From the NCBI GenBank assembly GCA_946185535.1, contig CAMHJX010000008.1, positions 1 through 64,000 on the forward strand: 64,000 nt of DNA, read 5' to 3'. The translations under genes and the position numbers were made by a program. Source of the DNA: an uncultured Bacteroidales bacterium. Its GTDB lineage: Bacteria; Bacteroidota; Bacteroidia; Bacteroidales; F082. Of the stretch, positions 55,424 through 64,000 are shown piece after piece. The notes under the pieces are model-generated. The model saw nothing but the letters and a program-made list of their open reading frames with translations, was not told where the DNA came from and did not search any database. How positions within the stretch are numbered: position 1 is the stretch's first letter; every line of letters begins with the position of its first letter.

Positions 55424-58400
55424 ACAACCTCATCGACCGCATCATCAGTGGCTCGTTGCGCCACAAATACCTGATTCTCGCCCTGACTGCCTTGCTCGCC
55501 GTCATTGGTGTGCTATGCTTCATCGACACGCCCGTGGATGCCTTCCCCGATGTGACCAACACCAAAGTGACCATCATCACGCAATGGCAGGGCCGGTCGG
55601 CGGAGGAAATCGAGAAATTCGTCACCATTCCCATCGAAATCGCGATGAACTCGGTGCAGCAAAAAACCGACATCCGCTCCACCACGCTTTTCGGTCTCAG
55701 CGTCGTCACGGTTATCTTCGAAGACCACGCCGATGCGCAATTTGCTCGCCAACAGGTGTATAACATGCTCGCCGATGCCGACTTGCCCGAAGGCGCAACG
55801 CCCGAAGTGCAGCCGCTTTACGGGCCTACGGGCGAGGTGTATCGCTACACCATCCGCAGCGACCGCCATTCCGTGCGCGAACTAAAGACCCTGCAAGACT
55901 GGACCATCGAGCGGAAACTACGTTCCGTGCCTGGCATCGCCGACATCGTGAGTTTTGGCGGCGAGGTGAAGACCTTCGAGGTGAGCGTCAACCCGAACCA
56001 ATTGGCGCAATACGGCATCTCGCCCATCGAACTCTACGAGGCCATCGCCAATAGCAACATCAATGTGGGCGGCGATGTCATCGAAAAGAGCAGCCAAGCA
56101 TACGTAGTGCGCGGTCTCGGCCTCATCAACGACGCGGTGGAAATCGGCAACATCGTCGTGAAAAACATCAACGGGACGCCGATATTGGTGCGGAACTTGG
56201 CACGAGTTGGGGAATCGTGCCAGCCGCGCCTCGGCCAAGTGGGACGCAGTGCGGAAAACGATGTGGTGGAAGGCATCGTCGTCATGCGCAAAGGCGAAAA
56301 CCCGGAGAAAGTCATCGCAGCCTTGAAAGCCAAACTGAAGGAAATCGAGCGAGAACTCCCTGAAGGCGTGACGATTGAGCCGTTTTACGACCGCGAGGAC
56401 TTGGTGAATCTTGCCGTCAGCACGGTGCTGCACAATGTGTTGGAGGGCATTCTGCTCGTCACCCTCGTCGTGCTGCTTTTCATGCGCGATTGGCGCACGA
56501 CCATCATCGTGGCATCGGTTATTCCCTTAGCCTTGCTTTTCGCCTTCTTCTGCCTTCACACCTTCGGGATGAACGCCAACCTACTCTCGCTCGGCGCCAT
56601 CGACTTCGGCATCATCATCGACGGTGCCGTGGTGATGGTGGAAGCGCTTTTCGTCATGCTCGACGACCGCGCCCGCGAGATGGGCATGGCCGCCTTCAAC
56701 CGTTGGAGCAAGACTGGCGCCATTAGGCATACCGCCCGCGAAAAAGCCAAGAGCGTGGCCTTCGCCAAACTCATCATCATCACGGCACTCATTCCCATTT
56801 TTTCGTTCCAAAAAGTAGAGGGCAAAATGTTCTCACCGTTGGCCTTCACCCTCGGTTTCGCCTTGCTCGGCGCACTGGTTTTCACCCTGACTTTGGTGCC
56901 CGTTTTGTCCTCGCTCTTGCTCAACAAGAATGTCAAGGAAAAGAAGAACCGCTTCCTCGAACTCGTGAACCGCTTGGCCGACAAAGCCTTTTCGTTCCTG
57001 CACAAACACCGACCGCAAACCATCATCGCAGCAATCGTCATTATGCTACTGGGACTGTCGGTTTTCTTCCTGCTCGGCACCGAGTTTTTGCCACAGATGG
57101 ACGAAGGCAGCATCTACATCCGAGCCACGCTGCCGCAAAGCGTTTCGCTGACGGAGAGCGTACGCCTTGCCGACGAACTTCGCGCCAAGGTGGACGCATT
57201 CCCCGAGGTGAGCGAGGTGATGACACAAACAGGTCGCCCCAACGATGGCACCGACGCGACAGGCTTCTACAACATCGAACTCTTTGTGAAATTGGGCGGC
57301 GAAGGCCATCGCTCGAAGGAAGAACTCATTGCCGCCATCGATGCGTCGCTGTCGGTCTATCCCGGCATCGACTTCAACTTCTCGCAGCCCATCTCCGACA
57401 ATGTGGAAGAGGCAGTTAGCGGGGTGAAAGGTGCCATCGTCGCAAAGGTTTATGGTCCAGACCTTTACGAAAGCGAACGATTGGCCACGCAAATCTTCCG
57501 CACAATGAAGCCCATCGAGGGCATCACTGACCTTGGCGTTATCCGCAACATCGGCCAGCCCGAACTGCAAATCGACATCAACGAGGCTCGTTTGGCACGC
57601 TATGGCGTTGAAAAAGAAGCCGTTCAGCGCACCATTGAGATGGCCATCGGTGGCAAGGCAGCCTCGCAAGTTTATGAAGATGAACGCCATTTTGACCTCA
57701 TCGTGCGCTACGACCCGCAATTCCGTAGCGACGAGCAGCAGATTGCCAAGATAAAGGTGCAGGCCAGCGACGGGGCGATGATTCCCATCTCCGAATTGGC
57801 CGAAATCCGTACCATCACGGGGCCACTCATCGTCTATCGCGAGAACCACGAGCGCTATTGCGCCGTGAAGTTCAGTGTGCGCGGTCGCGACATGGGTTCG
57901 GCCGTCGATGAGTCGCGGCAAAAGGTGGCCGAAGCCGTCAGCCTGCCGCCCGGCTACCGCATCGAGTGGAGCGGTGACTTCGAGAACCAAAAACGCGCCT
58001 CGAAGCGGTTGGCACAGGTCGTCCCCATCAGCATCTTGCTCATTTTCGGCATTTTGTTCATCCTTTTCGGCAGCAGCCGCGATGCCTTGTTGGTCTTGCT
58101 CAATGTGCCCGCTGCCGCCGTCGGAGGATTGCTCATCCTTTGGATTACGGGCTTCAACTTCAGCATCTCGGCTGGCATCGGATTCATCTGTCTATTCGGC
58201 ATTTGCATCCAAAACGGTGTCATCATGCTCACCGACATCAAGCAGTTCATCCGTCAGCGGCAACCGCTGAAAACGGCTGTCGCCAACGGAATGCGTTCCC
58301 GCGTCCGTGCCATCCTCATGACCGCAATGATGGCCACGCTCGGCCTCCTGCCCGCCGCCTTGAGTCATGGCATCGGCAGCGAAAGCCAACGCCCGTTAGC

Positions 58401-58530
58401 CATCGTCATCATCGGAGGATTGGTCACGGCCACACTATTCACATTGTTCATCTTCCCGCTCATCGTGGAAGCCGTTTACGGCAGGCGCGTTTTCGACAAA
58501 AACGGGAAACTGCGACACGGGAAACTCTAA
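55420..58530 (+). CDS. czcA: Heavy-metal RND efflux pump (CzcA/CusA family)
   Basis: A 1036-residue inner-membrane pump with 12 spans. The TM4 motif is SLGAIDFGIIIDGAVVMVEALFVM (Asp395 and Asp401). DFGxxxDG is the signature of HME-RND pumps for divalent cations such as Zn, Co, Cd or Ni; Cu/Ag pumps lack this DFG motif. It has the typical start (RIISGSLRHKYLILALTALLAVIG), PDVTNTKVTIITQWQGRSAEEIEKFVTIPIE and FLLGTEFLPQMDEGSIYIRATLP. Start ATG at 55420 overlaps the adaptor stop; the longer frame upstream is a shadow of the adaptor gene. Confidence 0.93.
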   Translation: MNNLIDRIISGSLRHKYLILALTALLAVIGVLCFIDTPVDAFPDVTNTKVTIITQWQGRSAEEIEKFVTIPIEIAMNSVQQKTDIRSTTLFGLSVVTVIFEDHADAQFARQQVYNMLADADLPEGATPEVQPLYGPTGEVYRYTIRSDRHSVRELKTLQDWTIERKLRSVPGIADIVSFGGEVKTFEVSVNPNQLAQYGISPIELYEAIANSNINVGGDVIEKSSQAYVVRGLGLINDAVEIGNIVVKNINGTPILVRNLARVGESCQPRLGQVGRSAENDVVEGIVVMRKGENPEKVIAALKAKLKEIERELPEGVTIEPFYDREDLVNLAVSTVLHNVLEGILLVTLVVLLFMRDWRTTIIVASVIPLALLFAFFCLHTFGMNANLLSLGAIDFGIIIDGAVVMVEALFVMLDDRAREMGMAAFNRWSKTGAIRHTAREKAKSVAFAKLIIITALIPIFSFQKVEGKMFSPLAFTLGFALLGALVFTLTLVPVLSSLLLNKNVKEKKNRFLELVNRLADKAFSFLHKHRPQTIIAAIVIMLLGLSVFFLLGTEFLPQMDEGSIYIRATLPQSVSLTESVRLADELRAKVDAFPEVSEVMTQTGRPNDGTDATGFYNIELFVKLGGEGHRSKEELIAAIDASLSVYPGIDFNFSQPISDNVEEAVSGVKGAIVAKVYGPDLYESERLATQIFRTMKPIEGITDLGVIRNIGQPELQIDINEARLARYGVEKEAVQRTIEMAIGGKAASQVYEDERHFDLIVRYDPQFRSDEQQIAKIKVQASDGAMIPISELAEIRTITGPLIVYRENHERYCAVKFSVRGRDMGSAVDESRQKVAEAVSLPPGYRIEWSGDFENQKRASKRLAQVVPISILLIFGILFILFGSSRDALLVLLNVPAAAVGGLLILWITGFNFSISAGIGFICLFGICIQNGVIMLTDIKQFIRQRQPLKTAVANGMRSRVRAILMTAMMATLGLLPAALSHGIGSESQRPLAIVIIGGLVTATLFTLFIFPLIVEAVYGRRVFDKNGKLRHGKL

Positions 58531-58580
58531 TTGGGAAGAAAATGCCGACAAAAAGACATTCTAATTCTCTGGAATACCAC

Positions 58581-58588
58581 TACTTTTG
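58581..58588 (+). promoter_or_regulatory. Promoter of the two-component pair, very short leader
   Basis: TACTTTTG followed by CCCGCA, 6 bp before the ATG at 58595. It is the second near-leaderless promoter of this locus. Confidence 0.6.
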
Positions 58589-58594
58589 CCCGCA

Positions 58595-59287
58595 ATGACA
58601 GCGAAAAAACACATCCTGATTGCCGAAGACGAAGAAGGCATCCGCGACTTCATCCAGCGCGGTCTGAACGACTTCGGCTATGCCGTAACCACCGCAAACA
58701 ACGGGCTTCAGGCGTGGCAACACCTTGCCAATGAGCAGTTTGACCTCATCATTCTCGACATTCGGATGCCAGACATTTCAGGCACCGAAGTCTGCAAAAA
58801 ACTGCGCACCCACCAAGGTTATGCCACTCCCGTGCTGATGCTGACCGCCTTGGGCACCACTGACGACATCGTGATGGGACTCCATGCTGGTGCCGACGAT
58901 TATATGGTGAAGCCCTTCAAATTCATGGAGTTATTGGCGAGAATTGATGCGCTGCTACGACGGGTCGAAGCCTCGCGTACAAGCCAAACCACCCGTTACG
59001 CCGACCTGCAAATCGACCCGATTTCGCACAAAGCCACACGCGGCAACACCAGCATTGACTTGACCACCAAGGAGTTCCGTCTTCTGGAGTATTTCATTTC
59101 GCATCACGGCGAAGTGCTGTCGAGGCGACAAATCCTCAAAGATGTGTGGGACAAGGATTTCGAGACCAACACGAATGTGGTCGATGTGTATGTCAAATAC
59201 CTTCGCGCCAAAATCGACGAACCTTTTGGGCAAAAGTTGATTCGTACCATCGTCGGTGTCGGCTATGTTTTCGGAAGCAAGGAATGA
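58595..59287 (+). CDS. OmpR/CusR-type response regulator
   Basis: A 230-residue regulator with a receiver domain (1-120; acidic pocket EDEE, phospho-acceptor Asp55 in LIILDIRMPD, Lys106 in MVKPFKF) and a C-terminal winged helix (about 130-228; IDLTTKEFRLLEYFISHHGEVLSRRQILKDVW, NVVDVYVKYLRAKID). It presumably controls the efflux operon upstream in response to metal. Start at ATG 58595 because the upstream TTG would remove the promoter spacing. It overlaps the kinase gene by ATGA. Confidence 0.92.
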   Translation: MTAKKHILIAEDEEGIRDFIQRGLNDFGYAVTTANNGLQAWQHLANEQFDLIILDIRMPDISGTEVCKKLRTHQGYATPVLMLTALGTTDDIVMGLHAGADDYMVKPFKFMELLARIDALLRRVEASRTSQTTRYADLQIDPISHKATRGNTSIDLTTKEFRLLEYFISHHGEVLSRRQILKDVWDKDFETNTNVVDVYVKYLRAKIDEPFGQKLIRTIVGVGYVFGSKE

Positions 59288-60456
59288 AGCCCGGGCGCAA
59301 AATATCACTCATTTATTCAGGCATCACCATCGGGCTGGTGCTTTTGGCAGGCGGCGTGTTTTTCATCCTCTCATCTCGATACACGGAAACGCTGTATTTC
59401 AGATACTTGAACGAAAAAGCGCAAATCGTAGCGATGGAGCGTTTCGAGAAAGACGAACTCGACTCCATCCGATACCAGAATGTGGTTTGGCGCAGGCAAC
59501 ACTCCATCCCGACCTCGAAGGAAATTTTCATCAACACCGCCGACCGCGAAAAAGCCAATCAACAACTATCGGAATACCTTGAGGATGAGCAACTAAAATC
59601 CATTTTTGACGGCGACATTGTCAACTTCAGGCACGGCGACGAGGTGGGGGCAGCCATACTCTACTACGACAACGAAGGCACCTTTGCCGTCGTCGTCTTG
59701 AGTCGCAATCCCTACGGCGAAAAAATCGCCCGAACCATCGGTTGGGCCTTGGTTTGCCTCATCCTGCTCACTTCCGTAATCCTTTTCCTCATCAGTCGGC
59801 TCTATGCCACCCGAATGGTGAACCGCATCGACGCTGATTATCAAGCGGAAAAGCTCTTCGTCAACAACGCCTCACACGAAATCAACAATCCGCTGACCGC
59901 CATCCGTGGCGAATGCGAGGTGGCCTTGATGCGCGAGCGGAGCAGCGAGGAATACCGCAAGTCGCTGCAACGCATTTCGGACGAAACCGAGCGCGTGGTC
60001 GGCATCATCCAACAACTGTTGCTTTTCTCGCACGAAAGAGAGACTGAAAACGAGCAAGTTGCTATTTCACAGTTCCTTCAGCAATTCTCTGACGAGCAGA
60101 CTTTCATCATCATCGAAAGCGATTTCAGTGTCACGATGAAAGAGAAACTGTTGAAAATCGCCGTCCGCAATCTGATCGACAACGCACACAAATACGGCAA
60201 CGGGCGACCCGTCGTTGTCCGCGCCACCGAGCCACGCCAAATCGAAATCATCGACCAAGGCATTGGCATTCCCGAAGTCGACATGCCGCACATCTTCTCG
60301 CCTTTTTATCGTGCAAGCAACACCAACGGCACAAAAGGCAACGGCATTGGTTTGGCCTTAACCAAATCCATCTTGGAGAAATATGGCGCGACAATGAAAG
60401 TACAATCCATTGAAAACGAAGGGACTATCATCAAACTCACCTTTCCCGCACCATGA
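59284..60456 (+). CDS. Sensor histidine kinase
   Basis: A 390-residue kinase with two membrane spans (8-30, 152-172) around a periplasmic loop of about 120 residues. The HisKA domain carries His198 in NNASHEINNPLTAIRGE. The ATPase domain has N box NLIDNAHKYGNG, G1 DQGIGIP and G2 GTKGNGIGLAL. There is no clear HAMP signature. The loop has several Glu/Asp/His residues (DEVGAAILYYDNEG) that could sense metal. It ends just before the permease remnant. Confidence 0.92.
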   Translation: MKPGRKISLIYSGITIGLVLLAGGVFFILSSRYTETLYFRYLNEKAQIVAMERFEKDELDSIRYQNVVWRRQHSIPTSKEIFINTADREKANQQLSEYLEDEQLKSIFDGDIVNFRHGDEVGAAILYYDNEGTFAVVVLSRNPYGEKIARTIGWALVCLILLTSVILFLISRLYATRMVNRIDADYQAEKLFVNNASHEINNPLTAIRGECEVALMRERSSEEYRKSLQRISDETERVVGIIQQLLLFSHERETENEQVAISQFLQQFSDEQTFIIIESDFSVTMKEKLLKIAVRNLIDNAHKYGNGRPVVVRATEPRQIEIIDQGIGIPEVDMPHIFSPFYRASNTNGTKGNGIGLALTKSILEKYGATMKVQSIENEGTIIKLTFPAP

Positions 60457-60460
60457 TGTC

Positions 60461-60583
60461 TCACAAATAATCCGCCCAGCGTGCTTGCAGGCGTTCTTCG
60501 GCCACCTCGACGATATCGCGCAAATGCTTGCCATAGGAACGGTAATACACCAACCAAGCCGTGAAACCGTAGAAAAGCGTTTG
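60461..60583 (-). pseudogene. Remnant of an ABC-2 permease gene end (117-bp duplication, copy A)
   Basis: Positions 60467-60583 match 62337-62453 at 116 of 117 bases. In both, the minus-strand frame reads QTLFYGFTAWLVYYRSYGKHL.DIVEVAEERLQARWADYL and then a stop (TGA at 60461-60463; TAA at 62331-62333). Copy A has no upstream part, so it is a leftover gene end. Confidence 0.9.
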
Positions 60584-60615
60584 GGTTGCGGAATTTTTTC
60601 AGCCAGTATATTCTC

Positions 60616-60643
60616 AAAAAAAAGCCGACCCATAAGGCCGGCT
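60616..60643 (-). terminator. Terminator of the envelope gene pair
   Basis: On the minus strand AGCCGGCC pairs with GGTCGGCT (one G-U) around a 5-nt loop, followed by eight T. Confidence 0.75.
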
Positions 60644-60666
60644 CCAAATGATTTATGCCTAATCTC

Positions 60667-61272
60667 TCAAAGCGTAAAGCCGAGTCCGACAAAAAGTCCG
60701 TTGGTCTTCAAGGAAGCGTTGTCGCACTTGTCGAGGTCAAGCAGTCCGAGACGATAGCCACCAAACAGGTTGAAATTGGAAAACTTCACATCGGCACCAA
60801 ACACGGCGTAAAGGTTGAAACGGCTTTGGTTGCTGTTGTCGCCGTACCAGTCGTAGCTGTTTTCGCCAAAGAGGGGGTCGGCGCCTTTTGTGACACCCGT
60901 AAGGGCAATACTCGGCATAGGGCCGACAAACGGAACGATGGCCAAGTCGCGGTTGACTGCAACCTTATAGTTGAACAAAATCGGCACATCAATGATGGTC
61001 TGGGTTTCATTTGTTTTGCCGGTGATTCCCCAAATGGTTTGGGTCGTGTTTCTCATGTTCATGCGGAATTGGGCACCGGCGGCTACTCCGATACCTTTGG
61101 CCAAGTCGATGTTCTGTGAGAAACCGACTGAGAAACCTTGGTAATTTGTGCTGTTGCTGCCAGAGACAAAAGTCTCAGGGGCATAAGTTGCATAAATGGT
61201 TGATTGTGCCTGCACATTTCCGGCAACGAACATGGCGGCTACGAGAGCCACGATTGCTAATGCTTTTTTCAT
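60667..61272 (-). CDS. Outer-membrane beta-barrel protein
   Basis: A 201-residue protein with a signal peptide (GNVQAQS) and an eight-stranded porin-like pattern (FSVGFSQNIDLAKGIGVAAGAQFRM, IDVPILFNYKVAVNRDLAIVPFVGP, FNLYAVFGADVKFSNFNLFGGYRLGLLDLD). It ends with aromatic-rich strands (NGLFVGLGFTL). It lies between the two copies of the 117-bp duplication together with the next gene. Confidence 0.75.
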   Translation of the reverse strand: MKKALAIVALVAAMFVAGNVQAQSTIYATYAPETFVSGSNSTNYQGFSVGFSQNIDLAKGIGVAAGAQFRMNMRNTTQTIWGITGKTNETQTIIDVPILFNYKVAVNRDLAIVPFVGPMPSIALTGVTKGADPLFGENSYDWYGDNSNQSRFNLYAVFGADVKFSNFNLFGGYRLGLLDLDKCDNASLKTNGLFVGLGFTL

Positions 61273-61322
61273 TGTTGATTATTTTGATTAAATGAGTTTT
61301 ACTTTCTGGTTTTGTCTTGCTT

Positions 61323-62297
61323 TTAAAGGCTTAGTTCATACATGTAACCGTGATATTGCAGCGAGCCGTCAATGACTGGGAAGAAGAACTCGTTGTCGTG
61401 TTCCACGTTTTTCAGTTTGAGGTTTTCCATGATAACGGTCTTGGTGCCGTCGTCGTTGGTGACCACTTTCATGGTGCCGCTTTGGGCAATATAGCCCGTT
61501 TGGGGCTGGAAAGTCAAGAAATCGCTGTCGAGAGCGACATGCAAGCATGGGAATTTTGGCAGATAAGGCGTGCCAATATACCCTAGTTGGTATTCGCCGT
61601 CCACGACTTGACCGCCCAAATAGCTAACGATGAAGAAACGTTTACGGTCGGCCGACATGAAGAGCATCGACTTGACATCAAGCCCAAAAGAGCTCAGGTT
61701 GTTGAGTGTGGTAATGCCTGCCAGTCCGATGGGGCTTTCGATGTCCTTGATTTGGAACTTGTTGCTCGTGTCAAAGACGTATGGGGGCAAAGTGCCATTG
61801 AAGTTCAGAGCCATATTGACATCATGTCCGTTGGCATTGGTGCCTACGCATTGTGACAAAACGACAGTGTAAGTGCCGTTGTCTTCAGTGATTGAGAGTT
61901 GACCATTGACCCAAAAGTAGGTATCGCCAAAATACAGCGTGTCGGCACCCATTAGGAAGGGCAATTCACCCATGTTGAACTCATGCAGGCCGACTACTTG
62001 AGGAGCTGTACTTTTGGTGTTTTCGCTAATAGTGTAGGTGCCAGGGACAATGTCACCGTTGAAAATAATGGCAATGCCTTCGTTGTCGGCGGCAGTCATT
62101 TCCTTGGAAGTAAGGACAATGGCGTTTTGTTGGCCATATTTGACTGCATTGGAGGTGACGATGATCATGGTTTTGCTACCGACCGTCATAGCACCTTCTT
62201 CCACTTCGGGGGTTACCGTGTTGTTGTCTTTGTTGCAACTGGTGCTGACGAGGGCAAGGCCACATAAAAGCACCAAACTTAAAAACACTTTTTTCAT
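61323..62297 (-). CDS. Lipoprotein of unknown function
   Basis: A 324-residue lipoprotein (VSTSC, Cys21) with a mostly beta structure (GDIVPGTYTISENTKST, NGTYTVVLSQCVGTNANGHDVNMALNFNGTLPP). It has no enzyme motif and no known domain that I recognise. It is 50 bp upstream of the barrel gene and likely co-transcribed with it. Both sit on a segment flanked by the 117-bp duplication, so they probably came in together. Confidence 0.7.
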   Translation of the reverse strand: MKKVFLSLVLLCGLALVSTSCNKDNNTVTPEVEEGAMTVGSKTMIIVTSNAVKYGQQNAIVLTSKEMTAADNEGIAIIFNGDIVPGTYTISENTKSTAPQVVGLHEFNMGELPFLMGADTLYFGDTYFWVNGQLSITEDNGTYTVVLSQCVGTNANGHDVNMALNFNGTLPPYVFDTSNKFQIKDIESPIGLAGITTLNNLSSFGLDVKSMLFMSADRKRFFIVSYLGGQVVDGEYQLGYIGTPYLPKFPCLHVALDSDFLTFQPQTGYIAQSGTMKVVTNDDGTKTVIMENLKLKNVEHDNEFFFPVIDGSLQYHGYMYELSL

Positions 62298-62330
62298 GAT
62301 GATAAGTTTTATTTTGTTGAATTTCTGTCT

Positions 62331-63548
62331 TTATAGATAATCCGCCCAGCGTGCTTGCAGGCGTTCTTCGGCCACCTCGACGATATCGTGCAAATGCTTG
62401 CCATAGGAACGGTAATACACCAACCAAGCCGTGAAACCGTAGAAAAGCGTTTGTGCCCAAAGGGCAACCAGTTCTGGTTTCACATCGCGGAGCAAGGCAC
62501 CCATGCTACCAATCTTCACGAAACCGTTGATGCCAAAAGTCGAAGGGAAGAACCACGAAACGGTCCTCCAAAATGCTGGTATCGAGCACGATGGCCACGA
62601 AATGCCCGAGATGAACAACAACGGCACCGAGACGAACACGAACATGATGATGAACACCTCACGATTGTAGGCAATGCCCGAAATCGTCATACTGAAAAAG
62701 ATGCACGACAGCAAATAGGGCACCAAAAACGCCAACAAATCGCGCCACTGCCAAATCTGAATCAGGTGGAACCAATGCGGCACGAGGCACAACACATACG
62801 CCGCAACCAGCACATAGATTGACAGATACGCCGTGCTCTTGCCCAACAGCATTTCCACGGGCCGCTTCCCGATGACATGAGGCTCAAGGATGCCGCGACG
62901 TTTTTTTTCGCGCTCCTCCCCTGCCATCATTCCGATGCCCAAAACCATCGTCTGCTGAATGACCAACATCAGCACGGCAGGAATCATGAAAGTGGCGAAG
63001 CCGCTTTGCGTGTTGAACATTGGGACAAACTCATACTCAATGGGATAGGCGAAAGTATCCGACTGTTCCTTGGTCGCGCCAACCAGCCGTTGCGCCTTGA
63101 TGTCCTTGTTCATCGCCAGGGAGACCTCCGTACACGAGGCCAACACCGCCTTGTAATACAGCAGACTGCCCATGTCGGAATATAGTTCCACGATAGCTTG
63201 TTTGCCCTCCATCAAGGCATAATCGAACTCTGCGGGAATATAGATGATGCAATAGGCTTTATGCCTGTGAACCAATTCCTTGGCTTCCTGCATATCGGCG
63301 CAATGCCCGACAATGTCCACATCCGAAGTGGCGTCCACCTTGCGCAAAAACTCGCGGCTTGTGGAAGAATGTGCCAAATCCACGGCCACGGTGGGCACCT
63401 CGCGAACGCTCTCGTTTCCATAGAGATATGCATAAAGCAAAGGATAAAGCAAGGGCACGACGAAGAAAAACACGATGACACCCTCGTCGAAAATCGAGTT
63501 ATGGAGTTCCTCGCGGAAAACCTCCAATATGTTATGCAACCATTTCAT
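62331..63548 (-). CDS. ABC-2 type transporter permease
   Basis: A 405-residue permease with an N-terminal span (GVIVFFFVVPLLYPLLYAYLYG) and a large periplasmic loop. Five C-terminal spans follow (FATFMIPAVLMLVIQQTMVLGIG, STAYLSIYVLVAAYVLCLV, DLLAFLVPYLLSCIFFSMTISG, VFIIMFVFVSVPLLFISGISWP and a final one). This is the ABC-2 layout of YhhJ/YbhR-type exporters. The frame extends upstream to 63935, but ATG 63548 overlaps the stop of the next permease by 4 bp and gives the normal N-terminus MKWLHNILEVFREEL. Its last 117 bp are duplicated at 60467-60583. Confidence 0.85.
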   Translation of the reverse strand: MKWLHNILEVFREELHNSIFDEGVIVFFFVVPLLYPLLYAYLYGNESVREVPTVAVDLAHSSTSREFLRKVDATSDVDIVGHCADMQEAKELVHRHKAYCIIYIPAEFDYALMEGKQAIVELYSDMGSLLYYKAVLASCTEVSLAMNKDIKAQRLVGATKEQSDTFAYPIEYEFVPMFNTQSGFATFMIPAVLMLVIQQTMVLGIGMMAGEEREKKRRGILEPHVIGKRPVEMLLGKSTAYLSIYVLVAAYVLCLVPHWFHLIQIWQWRDLLAFLVPYLLSCIFFSMTISGIAYNREVFIIMFVFVSVPLLFISGISWPSCSIPAFWRTVSWFFPSTFGINGFVKIGSMGALLRDVKPELVALWAQTLFYGFTAWLVYYRSYGKHLHDIVEVAEERLQARWADYL

Positions 63549-64000
63549 TTCGTATATTGATATTCTAACAGACACTTTTTCAATCGATTGGGGAACAGTA
63601 GCGGCAAAATCAGGAAGGCCGTCAGCGCCGCGTACCACAGATAGGAATAATGCATCGGCAGGCCGTTCAGGGCTTGATCGACATAAATCAGGTAGTAATA
63701 ACGCAACGGGAACAAGTACGACAGCGAGCGCAAAGGTGCAGGAAATGCCAGTTGCGGGAACGAGAATCCTGAAATCGGGAAGGAAAGTACGCCCCACAGC
63801 GTGGCGATGCTCAATGCCCAACGCAAGGAAGGCAAAAGTTCGCAAAGAAACACGCCGAAGGCCTGCGAAACCACAATCAGCAGCAGTGAATCCAGCGCCA
63901 TCGGCCACAGGCCGCTTTTCAGCGGGAAGTCCCAATAGGCGTAAAGCACCACTAAATAGGTTGCACCCATCACAATCCAGACCATTAGTTGAGGCAACAG
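63545..64000 (-). CDS. ABC-2 type transporter permease, partial (5' end outside the window)
   Basis: About 150 C-terminal residues are visible: MALDSLLLIVVSQAFGVFLCELLPSLRWALSIATLWGVLSFPISGFSFPQLAFPAP (the ABC-2 core with the SGFSFP loop), LRYYYLIYVDQALNG and a last span. It is the first permease of a tandem pair, with ATGA overlap to the second. The exporter's ATPase and adaptor genes, if present, lie outside the window. Confidence 0.8.
   Translation of the reverse strand: MLPQLMVWIVMGATYLVVLYAYWDFPLKSGLWPMALDSLLLIVVSQAFGVFLCELLPSLRWALSIATLWGVLSFPISGFSFPQLAFPAPLRSLSYLFPLRYYYLIYVDQALNGLPMHYSYLWYAALTAFLILPLLFPNRLKKCLLEYQYTK

Noticed and set aside
57046-57990. A 314-codon minus-strand frame opposite czcA
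   Set aside because: Antisense shadow of the RND pump; no family resemblance.
60306-60692. A 128-codon minus-strand frame covering copy A of the duplication
   Set aside because: It reads the duplicated permease end in a wrong frame and runs into the histidine kinase. The correct frame is only the 41-codon remnant.

Overview
The window is a chromosomal segment of a member of the Bacteroidales (phylum Bacteroidota). The evidence is: promoters of the form TAnnTTTG instead of a -10 TATAAT box; a short (288 aa) primary sigma factor; many beta-barrel, TonB-plug and lipoprotein genes; and four secreted proteins that end in a type IX secretion (T9SS) sorting domain (C-terminal YPNP-type modules). 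The genes are ordinary chromosomal genes. There is no CRISPR array, prophage or biosynthetic cluster. The only hint of an insertion sequence is a possible end at the extreme left edge.

Layout. 1-4.2 kb: possible IS end, a MNT/HEPN pair, a prolyl oligopeptidase lipoprotein and a ParE-type toxin/antitoxin pair. 4.2-11 kb: cell-envelope genes (barrel protein, a six-fold tandem-repeat protein, a membrane-anchored HTH regulator next to a TonB-plug receptor, a phosphoesterase lipoprotein operon). 11-16 kb: a T9SS cargo protein, superoxide dismutase, the primary sigma factor and a Do-type protease. 16-29 kb: housekeeping genes (mltG, phosphohexomutase, recR, PfkB kinase, ligA, eno, a MalY-like aminotransferase) mixed with small envelope proteins. 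29.5-33.6 kb: tRNA-Tyr, an RRM protein, tRNA-Arg and the thrS-infC-rpmI-rplT translation operon, whose infC has no AUG start. 33.7-38.2 kb: an apparent operon of SGNH hydrolase, C10 protease with beta-helix and T9SS tail, redoxin lipoprotein and msrA. 38.3-45.6 kb: a large cleaved-adhesin protein, pckA, a small T9SS protein, a DUF6263-like protein and dnaN. 45.7-52.1 kb: tpiA-prmA followed by a gene for an unrecognised 1569-residue secreted protein. 52.2-60.5 kb: a frameshifted transporter-like gene, then a heavy-metal RND efflux operon with its own two-component system. 60.5-64 kb: two envelope genes lying between the copies of a 117-bp duplication, then two ABC-2 permeases, the last cut by the window edge.

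The most unusual signal is a set of short hairpin repeats that also occur inside reading frames. One repeat encodes GPSTGSGT on the minus strand, in the linker before a T9SS tail. In the 1569-residue protein the same repeat is split by a second copy with the frame kept. A different palindrome lies in frame inside the same T9SS tail. Other points of interest are the 117-bp duplication that left a remnant of a permease gene end, the probable AUA or AUU start of infC, a protein made of 20-residue KVYKGNSSYSSD-type repeats, and the near-leaderless promoters of the metal efflux operon and its regulator.
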